A stretch of DNA of 21,264 nucleotides from Pseudomonadota bacterium (lineage in GTDB: Bacteria > Desulfobacterota > Syntrophobacteria > Syntrophobacterales > Syntrophobacteraceae), in the NCBI GenBank assembly GCA_023416335.1, contig JAEZHY010000002.1, positions 1 to 21,264 on the forward strand, given 5' to 3'. Positions within the stretch are counted from its first letter, which is position 1. Each line of letters starts with the position of its first letter. Made by a program: the position numbers and the translations under genes. The notes under the pieces were generated by a model. The model saw only the letters and a program-made list of their open reading frames with translations, made no database searches and was not told where the DNA came from. Positions 1 through 8,303 of this stretch are shown piece by piece.

Positions 1-10
1 CGGTAGCGGT

Positions 11-127
11 GTAGGGTGGGCACCGTCTTTCAGGTGCCCACCGTCCGGCAATCGGGATGAGTGCCGTTTTCCAATGCCTGATCCGAGGGGATGGTCGGTG
101 GGCACGATAATGCCGTGCCCACCCTAC
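11..127. repeat. Double-hairpin palindromic element (REP/MITE-like)
   Basis: The ends are a perfect 13-bp inverted repeat: GTAGGGTGGGCAC at 11-23 and its complement at 115-127. Inside there are two separate hairpins. The first is GGTGGGCACC (15-24) with GGTGCCCACC (33-42). The second is GGTGGGCACG (97-106) with CGTGCCCACC (114-123). This two-stem design resembles REP doublets or small non-autonomous elements found between genes. No transposase is present nearby, so the class is inferred from structure alone. Confidence 0.6.
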
Positions 128-226
128 GCGACTCGCCGCGGTTACAGACGTTGACAACCGCATACATTGCATATTATCAACAAGGCGGGACAGCTTCCGA
201 GAACTGCCCCCGGCCTTCCGGGGCGG

Positions 227-252
227 GGTTCCCAAGGCGGACCTTGGGAACC
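227..252. repeat. Short palindromic repeat, copy 1 (GGTTCCCAAGG hairpin)
   Basis: This is a perfect 11-bp inverted repeat, GGTTCCCAAGG (227-237) and CCTTGGGAACC (242-252), with a 4-nt loop CGGA. It is followed by AGCG and preceded by a CCGG-containing G-rich stretch. A second copy with the same stem, flank and loop size lies at 20670-20695, and a decayed half copy (CTTGGGAACCAGCG) lies at 301-314. Copies in unrelated intergenic regions indicate a dispersed REP-type family and not a terminator of a local gene. Confidence 0.7.
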
Positions 253-595
253 AGCGGTGTAAACAAATACTCGTCTACTATTGGGGAACAACCCCGGGAG
301 CTTGGGAACCAGCGAAAATGCGCACCGTCCCTCGGCGCCGTACACGTTAACTTCACCCTGAAGGTTGCTTGAACACTCAGACTTTACAAATATTAACCTT
401 TCACATCCCTATTTCCCAAACGGCGCACATCTTTCCGTTTTGTCGCTATCCCCGCAATAGGTATACATATACGTACGCTCATTAACCCAACCAGTTGTTG
501 CCGGCTCCCACCCGCACTGATATGATTCCCGCGCTCGAAACTTTGGAATTTCCATATCGTTTATAAGTGGTTCTTCTATATTCAGGAGTGCAAGC

Positions 596-1591
596 ATGAG
601 ACGTGCAGGGACGACCGAGACCTGCATCGGGATTTCGATTTTGGGACTTCTGGCGGTGATCGCCGGAACCGTTTTCTTTCTTCAATCAAGGTACGATCCG
701 CTCTTGTTCACTTCGCTCATGAAGGAGGACAAGACCCACGTCAAAAACTCACTGCCTGCGCCTTCGACTGCACCGGCACCGGCGTTTCTGCCCGAGTCCC
801 TCGTGCCGATGGGGCCGGAAGAAAAATTCGACTCGGAAACCCTCTCGGACAAGATCGACGGAAAAGCTGAGCTTTACCTGTCAAGCGGCTTTGTGGGAAT
901 GACCAGCAGCCGGTTTGCCAGGAAATCCGACCCGAACAATTGGCTGGAACTCTTTGCCTACGACATGGGAAATCCCACCAACGCCTTTTCCGTCTACAGC
1001 CTCCAGAGGCGCAAGGAAGCGACCAACCTGGACCTCGGCGTCTCAGCCTACAAAACGGAAGATGCCGTTTTCTTCATGAACGGGTCCAGGTATTACGAAA
1101 TAATCTCCTCTACGAGCGGGCTCGAGGACGAAATGCTCGCCCTGGCCAAAAACATCGCGGAAGCCGATCCCCAGCAGAAAACGGAAAGCCCCGAGACCGC
1201 CTGGTTCCCGACCGAAGGCATGGAACCGGGGAGCATATCCCTCCACATGAGCGACGTGTTCGGTTTCAGCGAGCTTGACCGCGTTTATACCGCCACCTAC
1301 GGATCGGCCGAAAAGCAGGTCACAGCCTTCGTCTCCAAAAGAGAAAACCCGGATGCGGCGGCGGCCCTCTCCGACGCCTACTGCCGCTTCCTGATCGAAA
1401 ACGGAGGCAAGGACCTGGGCGAAGTCCAGGGGGTGCCGGGATCGAAGTTTTTCCAGGTTTACGACACCTACGAAGTGGTCCTGCACAAGGGCGCCTTCAT
1501 GGCCGGGACCCATGAAGTGGAAGACAGCGAAAGCGCGGCCGACATCGCCGGGCGCATTTACCGGAAACTGAGCGAGACCGCAAATGAATAA
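596..1591 (+). CDS. Membrane-anchored DUF6599-like protein
   Basis: This encodes a 331-residue protein of unknown function, first gene of the four-gene redox operon. Residues about 10-30 form one hydrophobic segment after a short basic start, which suggests an N-terminal anchor with the rest outside the cytoplasm. A proline/alanine-rich linker follows (about 50-65), then a globular part including a WLELFAYDMG stretch that I associate with DUF6599-type proteins found beside DUF362 and 4Fe-4S genes in Desulfobacterota. No cofactor motif is visible. The start is supported by AGGAG about nine bases upstream. The stop overlaps the next gene by 8 bp, indicating translational coupling. The family name is from memory and moderately sure; that it is a real gene is nearly certain. 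Confidence 0.8.
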   Translation: MRRAGTTETCIGISILGLLAVIAGTVFFLQSRYDPLLFTSLMKEDKTHVKNSLPAPSTAPAPAFLPESLVPMGPEEKFDSETLSDKIDGKAELYLSSGFVGMTSSRFARKSDPNNWLELFAYDMGNPTNAFSVYSLQRRKEATNLDLGVSAYKTEDAVFFMNGSRYYEIISSTSGLEDEMLALAKNIAEADPQQKTESPETAWFPTEGMEPGSISLHMSDVFGFSELDRVYTATYGSAEKQVTAFVSKRENPDAAAALSDAYCRFLIENGGKDLGEVQGVPGSKFFQVYDTYEVVLHKGAFMAGTHEVEDSESAADIAGRIYRKLSETANE

Positions 1592-2588
1592 AGACTCTGA
1601 AAAGAAGATGCCGCTATCCGAAATGAACAGGCGCGATTTTCTGGTCCGCTCCGCAAAAGCGGGAATCGCAATCGCGGCCGTGGGCTCGCTAGGCTACCTT
1701 TTACACGATCCGACCGGCCCGGCGGCCGAAACCGAGAAAGCTTCTCTGGCTTTGCCCGACTTTTCGATCCCCGAAGCCGGCAAGAAGATCGCCGTGGTGA
1801 CCGGCCCCGACCGCGTTAAAACCGTTAATACCGCGCTCCAGTCCCTCGGCGGAATCGAAACATTTATCAAGAAGGGAGACAGGGTGCTCCTCAAGGTTAA
1901 TGCTGCCTTTGCAAGCCCCCCTGCCCTTTGTGCAACCACCAGCCCCGAACTGATTTCCGAAGTGGCTCGCCTGTGCTTCAAGGTCGGGGCGGCGTCCGTT
2001 GCCGTTACCGACAACTCGATCAACAATCCGGAAAGCTGCTTCGCCCTGAGCGGTATCGGTGAAGCCGCCAGATCGTCCGGAGCAAAGCTTATCCTGCCCC
2101 AGGAATCGCTCTTCACCAATATCACGGTTCCGAGCACCAAATTCATCCGGAACTGGCCGATCCTCTCCGGGGCTTTCCAGGGTGCGACCAAACTTATCGG
2201 GATCGCGCCGGTAAAAGACCACCACAGGAGCGGCGCTTCGATGTCCATGAAGAACTGGTATGGATTTGTCGGCGGCCGGCGCAACATATTCCACCAGGAC
2301 ATCCACACTTTCATCAGGGACCTTTCCCTCATGATCAAGCCGACGCTGGTCATCCTGGACGGGACGCTCACGATGATTTCGAACGGGCCGACCGGCGGAT
2401 CTACCGCCGATCTCAAGAAAACCAACACCATGATCGTCAGTACCGACCAGGTCGCAGCCGATGCCGCAGGGGCCGTGCTCCTGGACAAGAAGCCCGCCGA
2501 TCTTCCGTATATTTTGAAGGCGGAACAGGCCGGATCCGGAACGGCCGACTTCGAATCTCTGAAGCCCATTAGAATAAACGTCGCGTAG
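1584..2588 (+). CDS. Tat-signal DUF362 domain protein
   Basis: This encodes a 334-residue DUF362-type protein. The N-terminus carries a twin-arginine signal (NRRDFLVRS, arginines at residues 16-17) followed by an alanine/glycine-rich hydrophobic stretch, so export of a folded protein is expected. The body has the family's features: a start near VLLKVNAAF, a serine/threonine-rich region (CATTSPELI), the VAVTDNS segment, and a late VILDGTLTM region. No CX2CX2CX3C ferredoxin motif is present, unlike some DUF362 proteins that carry one. The biochemical role of the family is not established. The start overlaps the previous gene; ATGs at 1608 and 1623 are alternatives, and all keep the Tat motif. 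The neighbours suggest a partner in an envelope redox pathway. Confidence 0.85.
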   Translation: MNKDSEKKMPLSEMNRRDFLVRSAKAGIAIAAVGSLGYLLHDPTGPAAETEKASLALPDFSIPEAGKKIAVVTGPDRVKTVNTALQSLGGIETFIKKGDRVLLKVNAAFASPPALCATTSPELISEVARLCFKVGAASVAVTDNSINNPESCFALSGIGEAARSSGAKLILPQESLFTNITVPSTKFIRNWPILSGAFQGATKLIGIAPVKDHHRSGASMSMKNWYGFVGGRRNIFHQDIHTFIRDLSLMIKPTLVILDGTLTMISNGPTGGSTADLKKTNTMIVSTDQVAADAAGAVLLDKKPADLPYILKAEQAGSGTADFESLKPIRINVA

Positions 2589-2617
2589 TATCGGCCTGAA
2601 AAGGCCCGGGGGGTTTT

Positions 2618-4558
2618 GTGAGGATTACAATTGTCAGGCGCATAAGCCAGATTTTCTTTTTCGCTCTCTTCATCTGGTTCTGCATTGCAACGACTTTCGG
2701 GGAGTCCCTGTGGCAACTGCGCGGCTGGCCCGTAAACTGGTTTCTGCTGCTCGATCCGCTCGTCGCGCTAGGGAATCTGCTTACAACCAGGACGCTTTAC
2801 GCAGGGCTCATCTGGGCGGTTGCAACCATTGCCCTCACCATCATTCTGGGAAGATTTTTCTGCGGTTGGTTGTGCCCGTTCGGTTCCATCCACCATTTCA
2901 TCGGCTGGCTCGGGTCCCGCGGACGCAAGGGAAGCGAAAGGATCGCAGTAAATCGGAGCAACCGCGCGCAGAGGATCAAGTACTACATTCTCCTGGCCCT
3001 GCTCTCCGCAACAGCCGCCGCCTTCATGATAGATCTGATCGACTCGACGGAGTTCAACACGGTCTGGGTTGTCCTCCTGTTCCTCATCGCATCGGGAACT
3101 GCGATCGTGGCCTCGAGGAAATCGACTCCCAAAGCAGGTAAACCGATCGCGCTGTTCGCAGGACTCGTCGCGCTCTCGACCGCCGCGGGGTATTTCCTGA
3201 AGCTGGACGGCATCGTTTCCGCATCACTCCAGACCGGACTGCTGGACCCGATTCCGCTCGTGTACCGCTCCGTCAATCTGGTTCTGCTCCCTTTTGCCGA
3301 CTCCTCCGCTCATCTCACCTCCGCGGCTCAGAGGCATTATGAAGGGACATGGTTCATCGCGCTCATTTTCCTCACAGCAGTCTTCCTCAACCTGAAAGTG
3401 CCGCGCTTTTACTGCCGGTTCGTGTGCCCTTTGGGAGCGCTCTACGGGGTCCTCGGAAGATTTGCCCTGTGTCGCATCGGCAAGAAGGAAGCCGAGTGCC
3501 GCGACTGCAAGATGTGTGATTCCCGCTGCGAAGGCGCATGTGATCCGGGAGGAAAGATCCAAATTCCGGAATGCGTCCTGTGCATGAACTGCCTCGATAC
3601 CTGCAGGGACGGAGAGATCGGCTACAGGACCAGCCGGTCGGCAGCAGGCGAGACGATCTCACCCGATCTTTCGCGACGAGGCTTTGTCGTCGCATCGATT
3701 TCCGGAATCGCCGCCATTCCGCTTTTGAGAATTGACGGAAAACTCAGCCAGAACTGGGACCCCGCCGTTGTCCGGCCACCCGGCTCTCTCGCGGAACCCG
3801 AGTTCCTCGCCCGCTGCCTCAAATGCGGACAGTGTGCCAGGGTCTGCCCCACCAACGTGATTCAGCCCGAGGAATGGACGAGGGGCATAGAAGGACTCTG
3901 GACCCCCACTTTGAATTTCAGGACTGGGTCGAGCGGCTGCCAGCTCAACTGCACCGCCTGCGGCCATATCTGCCCGACCGCAGCCATTCGGCCGATCACC
4001 CTGGAAGAAAAGCTCGGACGCGGAGCATTCGAGAAAAACGGTCCGATCCGCCTGGGAACCGCTTTCGTGGACCGGGGCCGCTGCCTGCCCTGGGCCATGG
4101 ACAAGCCCTGCATCGTGTGCCAGGAAAACTGTCCCGTCAGCCCGAAGGCCATATTCGTCAAAGAAGGCTACGTGACAGTCCGGGGCGGAGATCTCGACAT
4201 TGCCAAAATCTCCGGCACCACCCTGTCGCTTGCGAAACCGAGTCTTCAGCCGGAGCGGTTCGGAACGGGCGATTTTTTTATTCTTGCCGGGGACGGCACA
4301 TCAAAATTTCGCAAACGCATCCAGGCAAATACGGAAAACGCCGTTATCCTGGAATCGGCAATCGGGTCCGAACTGAACCCCTCCGCTTTGAAAACGGCGG
4401 AACTGCAGGTCCGGCTCCAGGCCCCCCAAGTCGATCCAGAACGGTGTATCGGATGCGGAATATGCGAACACGAATGCCCGGTCAGCGGGAAAAGAGCCAT
4501 CCGGGTCAGCGCCGAAGGAGAATCGCGTCACCGGAAACATTCCCTTTTACTCAAATAA
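2618..4558 (+). CDS. NapH/NapG-like membrane 4Fe-4S protein (fusion)
   Basis: This encodes a 646-residue electron-transfer protein. The first part is NapH/NosR-like: about five to six membrane segments with the paired motifs CGWLCP (about residue 85) and CRFVCP (about 268) at membrane edges, then a cysteine-rich ferredoxin-like part (CRDCKMCDSRC, CVLCMNCLDTC). A second twin-arginine-like motif, SRRGFVVAS, starts near residue 355, followed by a hydrophobic stretch, as in NapG. More clusters follow: CLKCGQCARVCP, a CTACGHICP group, CIVCQENCP, and a final CIGCGICEHECP. It therefore looks like NapH and NapG joined in one chain, likely passing electrons between the quinone pool and a periplasmic partner. 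The GTG start follows a G-rich run; the spacing to the preceding gene is 29 bp. No Nap or Nos catalytic subunit is nearby, so the electron partner is unknown. Confidence 0.88.
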   Translation: MRITIVRRISQIFFFALFIWFCIATTFGESLWQLRGWPVNWFLLLDPLVALGNLLTTRTLYAGLIWAVATIALTIILGRFFCGWLCPFGSIHHFIGWLGSRGRKGSERIAVNRSNRAQRIKYYILLALLSATAAAFMIDLIDSTEFNTVWVVLLFLIASGTAIVASRKSTPKAGKPIALFAGLVALSTAAGYFLKLDGIVSASLQTGLLDPIPLVYRSVNLVLLPFADSSAHLTSAAQRHYEGTWFIALIFLTAVFLNLKVPRFYCRFVCPLGALYGVLGRFALCRIGKKEAECRDCKMCDSRCEGACDPGGKIQIPECVLCMNCLDTCRDGEIGYRTSRSAAGETISPDLSRRGFVVASISGIAAIPLLRIDGKLSQNWDPAVVRPPGSLAEPEFLARCLKCGQCARVCPTNVIQPEEWTRGIEGLWTPTLNFRTGSSGCQLNCTACGHICPTAAIRPITLEEKLGRGAFEKNGPIRLGTAFVDRGRCLPWAMDKPCIVCQENCPVSPKAIFVKEGYVTVRGGDLDIAKISGTTLSLAKPSLQPERFGTGDFFILAGDGTSKFRKRIQANTENAVILESAIGSELNPSALKTAELQVRLQAPQVDPERCIGCGICEHECPVSGKRAIRVSAEGESRHRKHSLLLK

Positions 4559-4653
4559 GCGAGACGTGGTAGAAGCGGCTTCAGGCTACCTGACTTCCGG
4601 CAATTATCTCCTGTTTTTCTCAAGCATTCTGAATCTCGGATTAAGGAGAAGAT

Positions 4654-5865
4654 ATGGCTGACAATAAGGAATATTCACGGCGCGAGTTTTTCAAATTGGC
4701 GGGCGTCGCCGGTGCGGGATCCATTCTCCTTCCAGGCATCGCTCCGGCCGCGGAAGGCGAACAGCCGGCACAGGCGACCGAAGTACCCGTGAGGCCTTTC
4801 GGAAAGACGGGAGTTAACGTCTCATGCCTCTCACTCGGCACCATGTTCGATATACCGTCGAATCAACTTCTGCTCAGGCAGGCCCTCAAGTGGGGCGTCA
4901 CTTACTGGGATACCGCGGACTGCTACGAAGGCGGAAACAGTGAGATCGGAATCGGCAATTTCCTGAAAAAAAATCCGGACACCCGCCAAAAGATCTTCCT
5001 CGTCAGCAAGTCCGACAAACGCGATCCCAAAGGCATGTCGGAACTGCTCGACCGCTCCCTGAAAAAGATGAACACCAATTACATAGACCTTTATTTCGTA
5101 CATGGAATCAGCGGCATAGACGAAGTGAACAACGAAACGAAGGCCTGGGCCGAGAAGGCAAAATCTCAGGGGAAGATCAAATTCTTCGGTTTCAGCGCGC
5201 ACAGCAATATGGAAGATCTTCTGATGAAGGCTTCGAAGCTCGGCTGGATCGACGGGATAATGATGAGCTACAACTACCGGCTGATGCGCTCCGACAGGAT
5301 GCGCGCGGCTGTCGAAGCGTGCAGCAAAGCCGGAATTGGACTGACCGCCATGAAAACGCAGGGCGGCGGGCAGGTCTCGACATCGTCGGAAACGGAACTC
5401 CAGATGGCAGGCCGCTTCATGAAACTGGGATTCACGGACGCCCAGGCAAAACTCAAAGCGGTCTGGGAAGAACCCAACATCTCAAGCATTTGTTCTCAGA
5501 TGCCCAATATGACCATCCTGATGTCGAATATCGCCGCGGCGCTGAACCAGACCAAACTCACGGCCGACGACCTGCATCTCATGGACAGGTACGCTGCGGA
5601 AACCGCTTCCTGCTACTGCGCCGGGTGCACCAGCATCTGTGAGAATGCTATCGCGGGAAAGGTACCGGTCGGGGACATCATGCGCTTCCTGATGTACCAC
5701 AACAGCTACGGAGACGTGCAGCGGGCAAGAAATTCCTTTGCTGAAATCCCGCCCGAAATACGCGACAGGCTTGTTGACCTGGATTATTCGTCAGCAGAGA
5801 AATTGTGCCCCCAAAAGCTTCGAATCGGGGCACTCATCAGGCAGGCAACGACCGTTCTAGCATAA
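4654..5865 (+). CDS. Tat-exported aldo/keto reductase with C-terminal Cys cluster
   Basis: This encodes a 403-residue aldo/keto reductase. It begins with a twin-arginine signal (SRREFFKLAG, residues 8-17) and an Ala/Gly hydrophobic stretch ending near APAAEG, so it is predicted to be exported. The AKR catalytic tetrad is visible: Asp86 and Tyr91 in DTADCY, Lys119 in SKSDK, and His150 in FVHG. Near the C-terminus a CYCAGCTSIC motif (C-x-C-x2-C-x3-C) could hold an iron-sulfur cluster, a feature of some anaerobic AKRs. NAD(P)H is absent from the periplasm, so an exported AKR may take electrons through this cluster and the preceding NapH/G-like protein; that is inference. A strong GGAGAAG site precedes the ATG. 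It is the last gene of the run before the terminator at 5872-5913. Confidence 0.9.
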   Translation: MADNKEYSRREFFKLAGVAGAGSILLPGIAPAAEGEQPAQATEVPVRPFGKTGVNVSCLSLGTMFDIPSNQLLLRQALKWGVTYWDTADCYEGGNSEIGIGNFLKKNPDTRQKIFLVSKSDKRDPKGMSELLDRSLKKMNTNYIDLYFVHGISGIDEVNNETKAWAEKAKSQGKIKFFGFSAHSNMEDLLMKASKLGWIDGIMMSYNYRLMRSDRMRAAVEACSKAGIGLTAMKTQGGGQVSTSSETELQMAGRFMKLGFTDAQAKLKAVWEEPNISSICSQMPNMTILMSNIAAALNQTKLTADDLHLMDRYAAETASCYCAGCTSICENAIAGKVPVGDIMRFLMYHNSYGDVQRARNSFAEIPPEIRDRLVDLDYSSAEKLCPQKLRIGALIRQATTVLA

Positions 5866-5871
5866 ACACAA

Positions 5872-5913
5872 AAAAAGCAAGGAAATTGCCGGTCGGCAAT
5901 TTCCTTGCTTTTT
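5872..5913. terminator. Bidirectional intrinsic terminator
   Basis: This is a perfect 19-bp inverted repeat, arms 5872-5890 and 5895-5913, with a 4-nt loop GGTC. The arms begin with five A and end with five T, so it can work in both directions. It lies seven bases after the aldo/keto reductase stop and downstream of the convergent HDOD-GAF gene, and probably serves both. Confidence 0.93.
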
Positions 5914-5988
5914 CGTTCCTGTGAAACCACGTGTCTCTTGCCTGTCAACGATTCCCGCCGGATCAGGCGACCTTTGCGTTCTTGCGCG

Positions 5989-7431
5989 CTACTCGCGTGG
6001 ATTTAAGCTCGCCAGCGCCGTCAGGCCCATGTTGGCCTGCTGCCCAAAGAAGGCGAAACTGTCGAAACTCTCATCATCGAGGTCCCGACCGCTCAGCTTC
6101 CTGTCGGCGTAAATAACTCCAATAGGCTTGTTCGTTATCGCGATCGGCATGACAAAAAAGGCTCCGCTTCCGAGCCGGTTTTCCATTTCTTTCGTAACGA
6201 GCGAAAGTATGTCGTCTTTTGCATCCTCACTAACCCAGACAGGCTTCAGTTCGTTCAGCACATGGCTGAAGATGTTTGGCTTGGATGGTTTGGCGCTGAA
6301 GAAGAACTGGTCGATGTGACTGTCGTCCGTCCACCCCAGCCCGTACTTTCCTTTTAATATGGTTCGACTCGGACTCAGGAGCGCAAAGATCACCCTGTCC
6401 ATGCCTATCCCGCGATAGATGCCTTCGAGCAGGATTGAAAGCACCGTGTTCATATCCCCCTGCTTCTTGGAGAAAAGGGTCGAAAGATCGCGCAGGCTCG
6501 AAAACTGGATCTGGAGGTCCGGTTCCGGATACTGGACCTTTGTTTCCTGTGCGGCTTCCGTTAAGAGTTCCGTGGGGATCGGGATCAGATGGCTGCTGTG
6601 TTGTGCCCCATATGACTCCGTGATTTCCACGGCGGACCTGGCGGCTTCATTCACCATCTGCATCGTTTCTTCTTCGGGGATACTCAGGAAATCGCTCATT
6701 TCCCGGATCACCCGACACATCTGAACCGACTTCCACCCGCATTCCGAAGATTTTGCGATCGCGTGTCCGAGACGAACACTCCGGACCCTGAGATCGGAAG
6801 CCTCCTTGTTCAGCAACATGGTTTCCAGGAGCCTGCTTAGCTTCCACTCCTGGCAAAGCCTCAAGGTGAGCCGTTCCAGCCTGAAACCGAGGACCTCGAT
6901 TTCGGCCTCGTCCTCACGCACATTCAGTTTCATCGCCTGCTCGAGTTTCGGGCCGGCAGGTCCGGCAAAAGACCAGAAAGCTATCTGGCCGAACCTCGAC
7001 AGGAGTGCAGCTATGAAGACTTCCTCCGGCAACTGCACGCCGCGCTTGATGGCTATCTTTTTTGCCTGGACGGCCGCATGGAATGCCCGGGCAATCTCAA
7101 GGGCGATCTTCTCGCTGTGAAGGCTCGAGAGGACGCTTTCGACAAGAGCGATGGAAAGACACATCCCTTTGACGGTGTCAAAGCCCAGACGCATTACACC
7201 ACGACTCACCGTGTTGATGTGCTTCGCGAACGGATTGTAATACATGCTGTTTGAAGCTTTGAGCACCTGGGCTGTCAGCGTCGGGTCCTGCAGGATCGAC
7301 CATGTCAGATCGGAAAACGAACTGTCGTCCCTGCTCGCCGTCCCTGCAACTATCTGAACGGTCCGGGTGAACAGAGGCATGTCTTCTCCGACAAGGCGAT
7401 CGACCCAATATTCGAGTTCCGACTCAACCAC
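5989..7431 (-). CDS. HDOD-GAF domain signalling protein
   Basis: This encodes an HDOD protein with a C-terminal GAF domain, 480 residues from the chosen start. HDOD domains are HD-phosphohydrolase relatives that usually lack the catalytic residues and act in signalling. The HDOD part covers roughly residues 5-220 (including ILQDPTLTAQVLKASNS and SRFGQIAFW). The GAF part covers about 315-470, with a typical ending GVIYADRK. The open frame extends 28 codons further upstream to an ATG at 7515. I prefer the GTG at 7431 because AGGAG (7444-7440) stands eight bases before it and the extra residues look unlike the family. It stands alone and converges on the aldo/keto reductase operon, sharing its terminator. 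The ligand is unknown. Confidence 0.87.
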   Translation of the reverse strand: MVESELEYWVDRLVGEDMPLFTRTVQIVAGTASRDDSSFSDLTWSILQDPTLTAQVLKASNSMYYNPFAKHINTVSRGVMRLGFDTVKGMCLSIALVESVLSSLHSEKIALEIARAFHAAVQAKKIAIKRGVQLPEEVFIAALLSRFGQIAFWSFAGPAGPKLEQAMKLNVREDEAEIEVLGFRLERLTLRLCQEWKLSRLLETMLLNKEASDLRVRSVRLGHAIAKSSECGWKSVQMCRVIREMSDFLSIPEEETMQMVNEAARSAVEITESYGAQHSSHLIPIPTELLTEAAQETKVQYPEPDLQIQFSSLRDLSTLFSKKQGDMNTVLSILLEGIYRGIGMDRVIFALLSPSRTILKGKYGLGWTDDSHIDQFFFSAKPSKPNIFSHVLNELKPVWVSEDAKDDILSLVTKEMENRLGSGAFFVMPIAITNKPIGVIYADRKLSGRDLDDESFDSFAFFGQQANMGLTALASLNPRE

Positions 7432-7560
7432 GCGGCGTTCTCCTGTGTTATCTGGAAAGAGAGTTGAAGCTGTCCGATAAACAAGAATCGGAAGAAATAT
7501 CGTCCGACTGCACAAATATCTTTCAACCGTAAACTAAATTTCAGTCGGTTTTCCGAACAC

Positions 7561-7590
7561 AAAAACCCCGGAGTCAGGTCATGCGGGGTT
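7561..7590 (-). terminator. Possible intrinsic terminator, minus strand
   Basis: On the minus strand AACCCCG (7590-7584) pairs with CGGGGTT (7570-7564) around a 13-nt loop, followed by a run ending in TTTTT (7565-7561). This looks like a terminator for a leftward transcript, but no gene upstream of it on that strand was found. It could end a small RNA or antisense transcript from the hdrA upstream region. The long loop and 7-bp stem make this tentative. Confidence 0.4.
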
Positions 7591-8152
7591 GCCGGAGGCA
7601 GACGTCATACATTTCGATTTTTCGAACTGTCCCGAGTTACGCACAAAATGTCTCATGACCGAAGACAGTATTATGCATTTTCGACCAAAAAGGTATAAAA
7701 ATAGCACAATCGTGGTAAATGGCCGAATTGGGGTATAAAATGGGTGATCAAAACCAAAGTGAAATAGAATAAGTGACAATCTATGCAATAAAATGATCAC
7801 AATTGTGCGTATCCGCTTGACTTCGGAAATTCACTGGTTTATGAACCACAACACCTGCAAAGGTTTGGACCGGAGTCCTGCCGGAATCCTGTTCAGCGCT
7901 GTTCAAACTCGGGCTTCAGCAAGGAGAACTACGCCGTTCCGCTTTGATTCTTTGGGTCATAATTGAAAAGGAAGAATAGAGCGCCCCGTATCATTCCCCT
8001 CAGGCCCCTTGTTGCTCCACATTCTCGTTAAGCGGCAGGAAAACCAGGTAACTGCAACGGCCCGGAAGAAAATGGCTACAGGCTCTTTACCGCTTTTTTC
8101 CCGGCTGGTTGTATTTTCGAGTCGTTCCCAAGTTTTCGGTTGATAACATTCA

Positions 8153-8174
8153 TTTTGTGATTTCAGTCACAAAA
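8153..8174. promoter_or_regulatory. Crp/Fnr-family (HcpR-like) operator upstream of hdrA
   Basis: This is a perfect palindrome, TTTTGTGA (8153-8160), spacer TTTCAG, TCACAAAA (8167-8174). The core TGTGA-N6-TCACA is the classical Crp half-site arrangement. In sulfate-reducing Desulfobacterota, TTGTGA-N6-TCACAA is the reported motif of HcpR, a Crp/Fnr regulator linked to nitrosative stress and sulfate-reduction genes. It lies 129 bases before the hdrA start. The local -10/-35 could not be placed surely, so activation or repression cannot be decided. Confidence 0.7.
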
Positions 8175-8303
8175 CCAGCACTCCTTCCCCGGGCGGCAGC
8201 TTCCCCTGGCATTGTCGCCTTCGGAGTTTATGGGTAACGAGTGCCCTATTCCTTTAACACTTTGGCGAAGTTCTATCCGGAAAAGGCTTAGGAGTGAACG
8301 TTC

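Larger units (their letters stand above)
1..595. other. Intergenic region with palindromic repeats, no gene
   Basis: No convincing coding region is seen. The small open frames here run through the palindromic repeats and show no recognisable protein or ribosome binding site. The stretch holds a double-hairpin element (11-127), an 11-bp perfect hairpin (227-252) and a decayed partial copy of the latter (about 285-314). Positions 315-581 are lower in GC and must hold the promoter of the following operon, but I could not pick a -35/-10 pair with correct spacing. A ribosome binding site AGGAG lies just before the ATG at 596. Confidence 0.7.
7432..8303. other. Long intergenic region between HDOD-GAF gene and hdrA
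   Basis: About 870 bases without a convincing gene. It is divergent: it must hold the promoter of the HDOD-GAF gene at its left and of the hdr operon at its right. The middle (about 7660-7810) is AT-rich with two GGTATAAAA copies (7692-7700 and about 7732-7740) and a 10-bp palindrome CACAATTGTG (7798-7807). A hairpin facing left lies at 7564-7590 and a Crp/Fnr-type palindrome at 8153-8174. A minus-strand frame at 7579-7800 has no ribosome binding site or recognisable domain and was not called. Confidence 0.6.

Noticed and set aside
1694..2716. A 340-residue minus-strand open frame opposite the DUF362 gene
   Set aside because: Antisense to a gene with a Tat signal and family motifs; no ribosome binding site or domain.
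7579..7800. A 73-residue minus-strand frame in the hdrA upstream region
   Set aside because: No ribosome binding site, no recognisable domain, and AT-rich composition unlike the neighbours' coding sequence.
8190..8240. Possible sigma-54 promoter (CTGGCATTG) upstream of hdrA
   Set aside because: The GG and GC elements do not fit the -24/-12 spacing well enough to support it.
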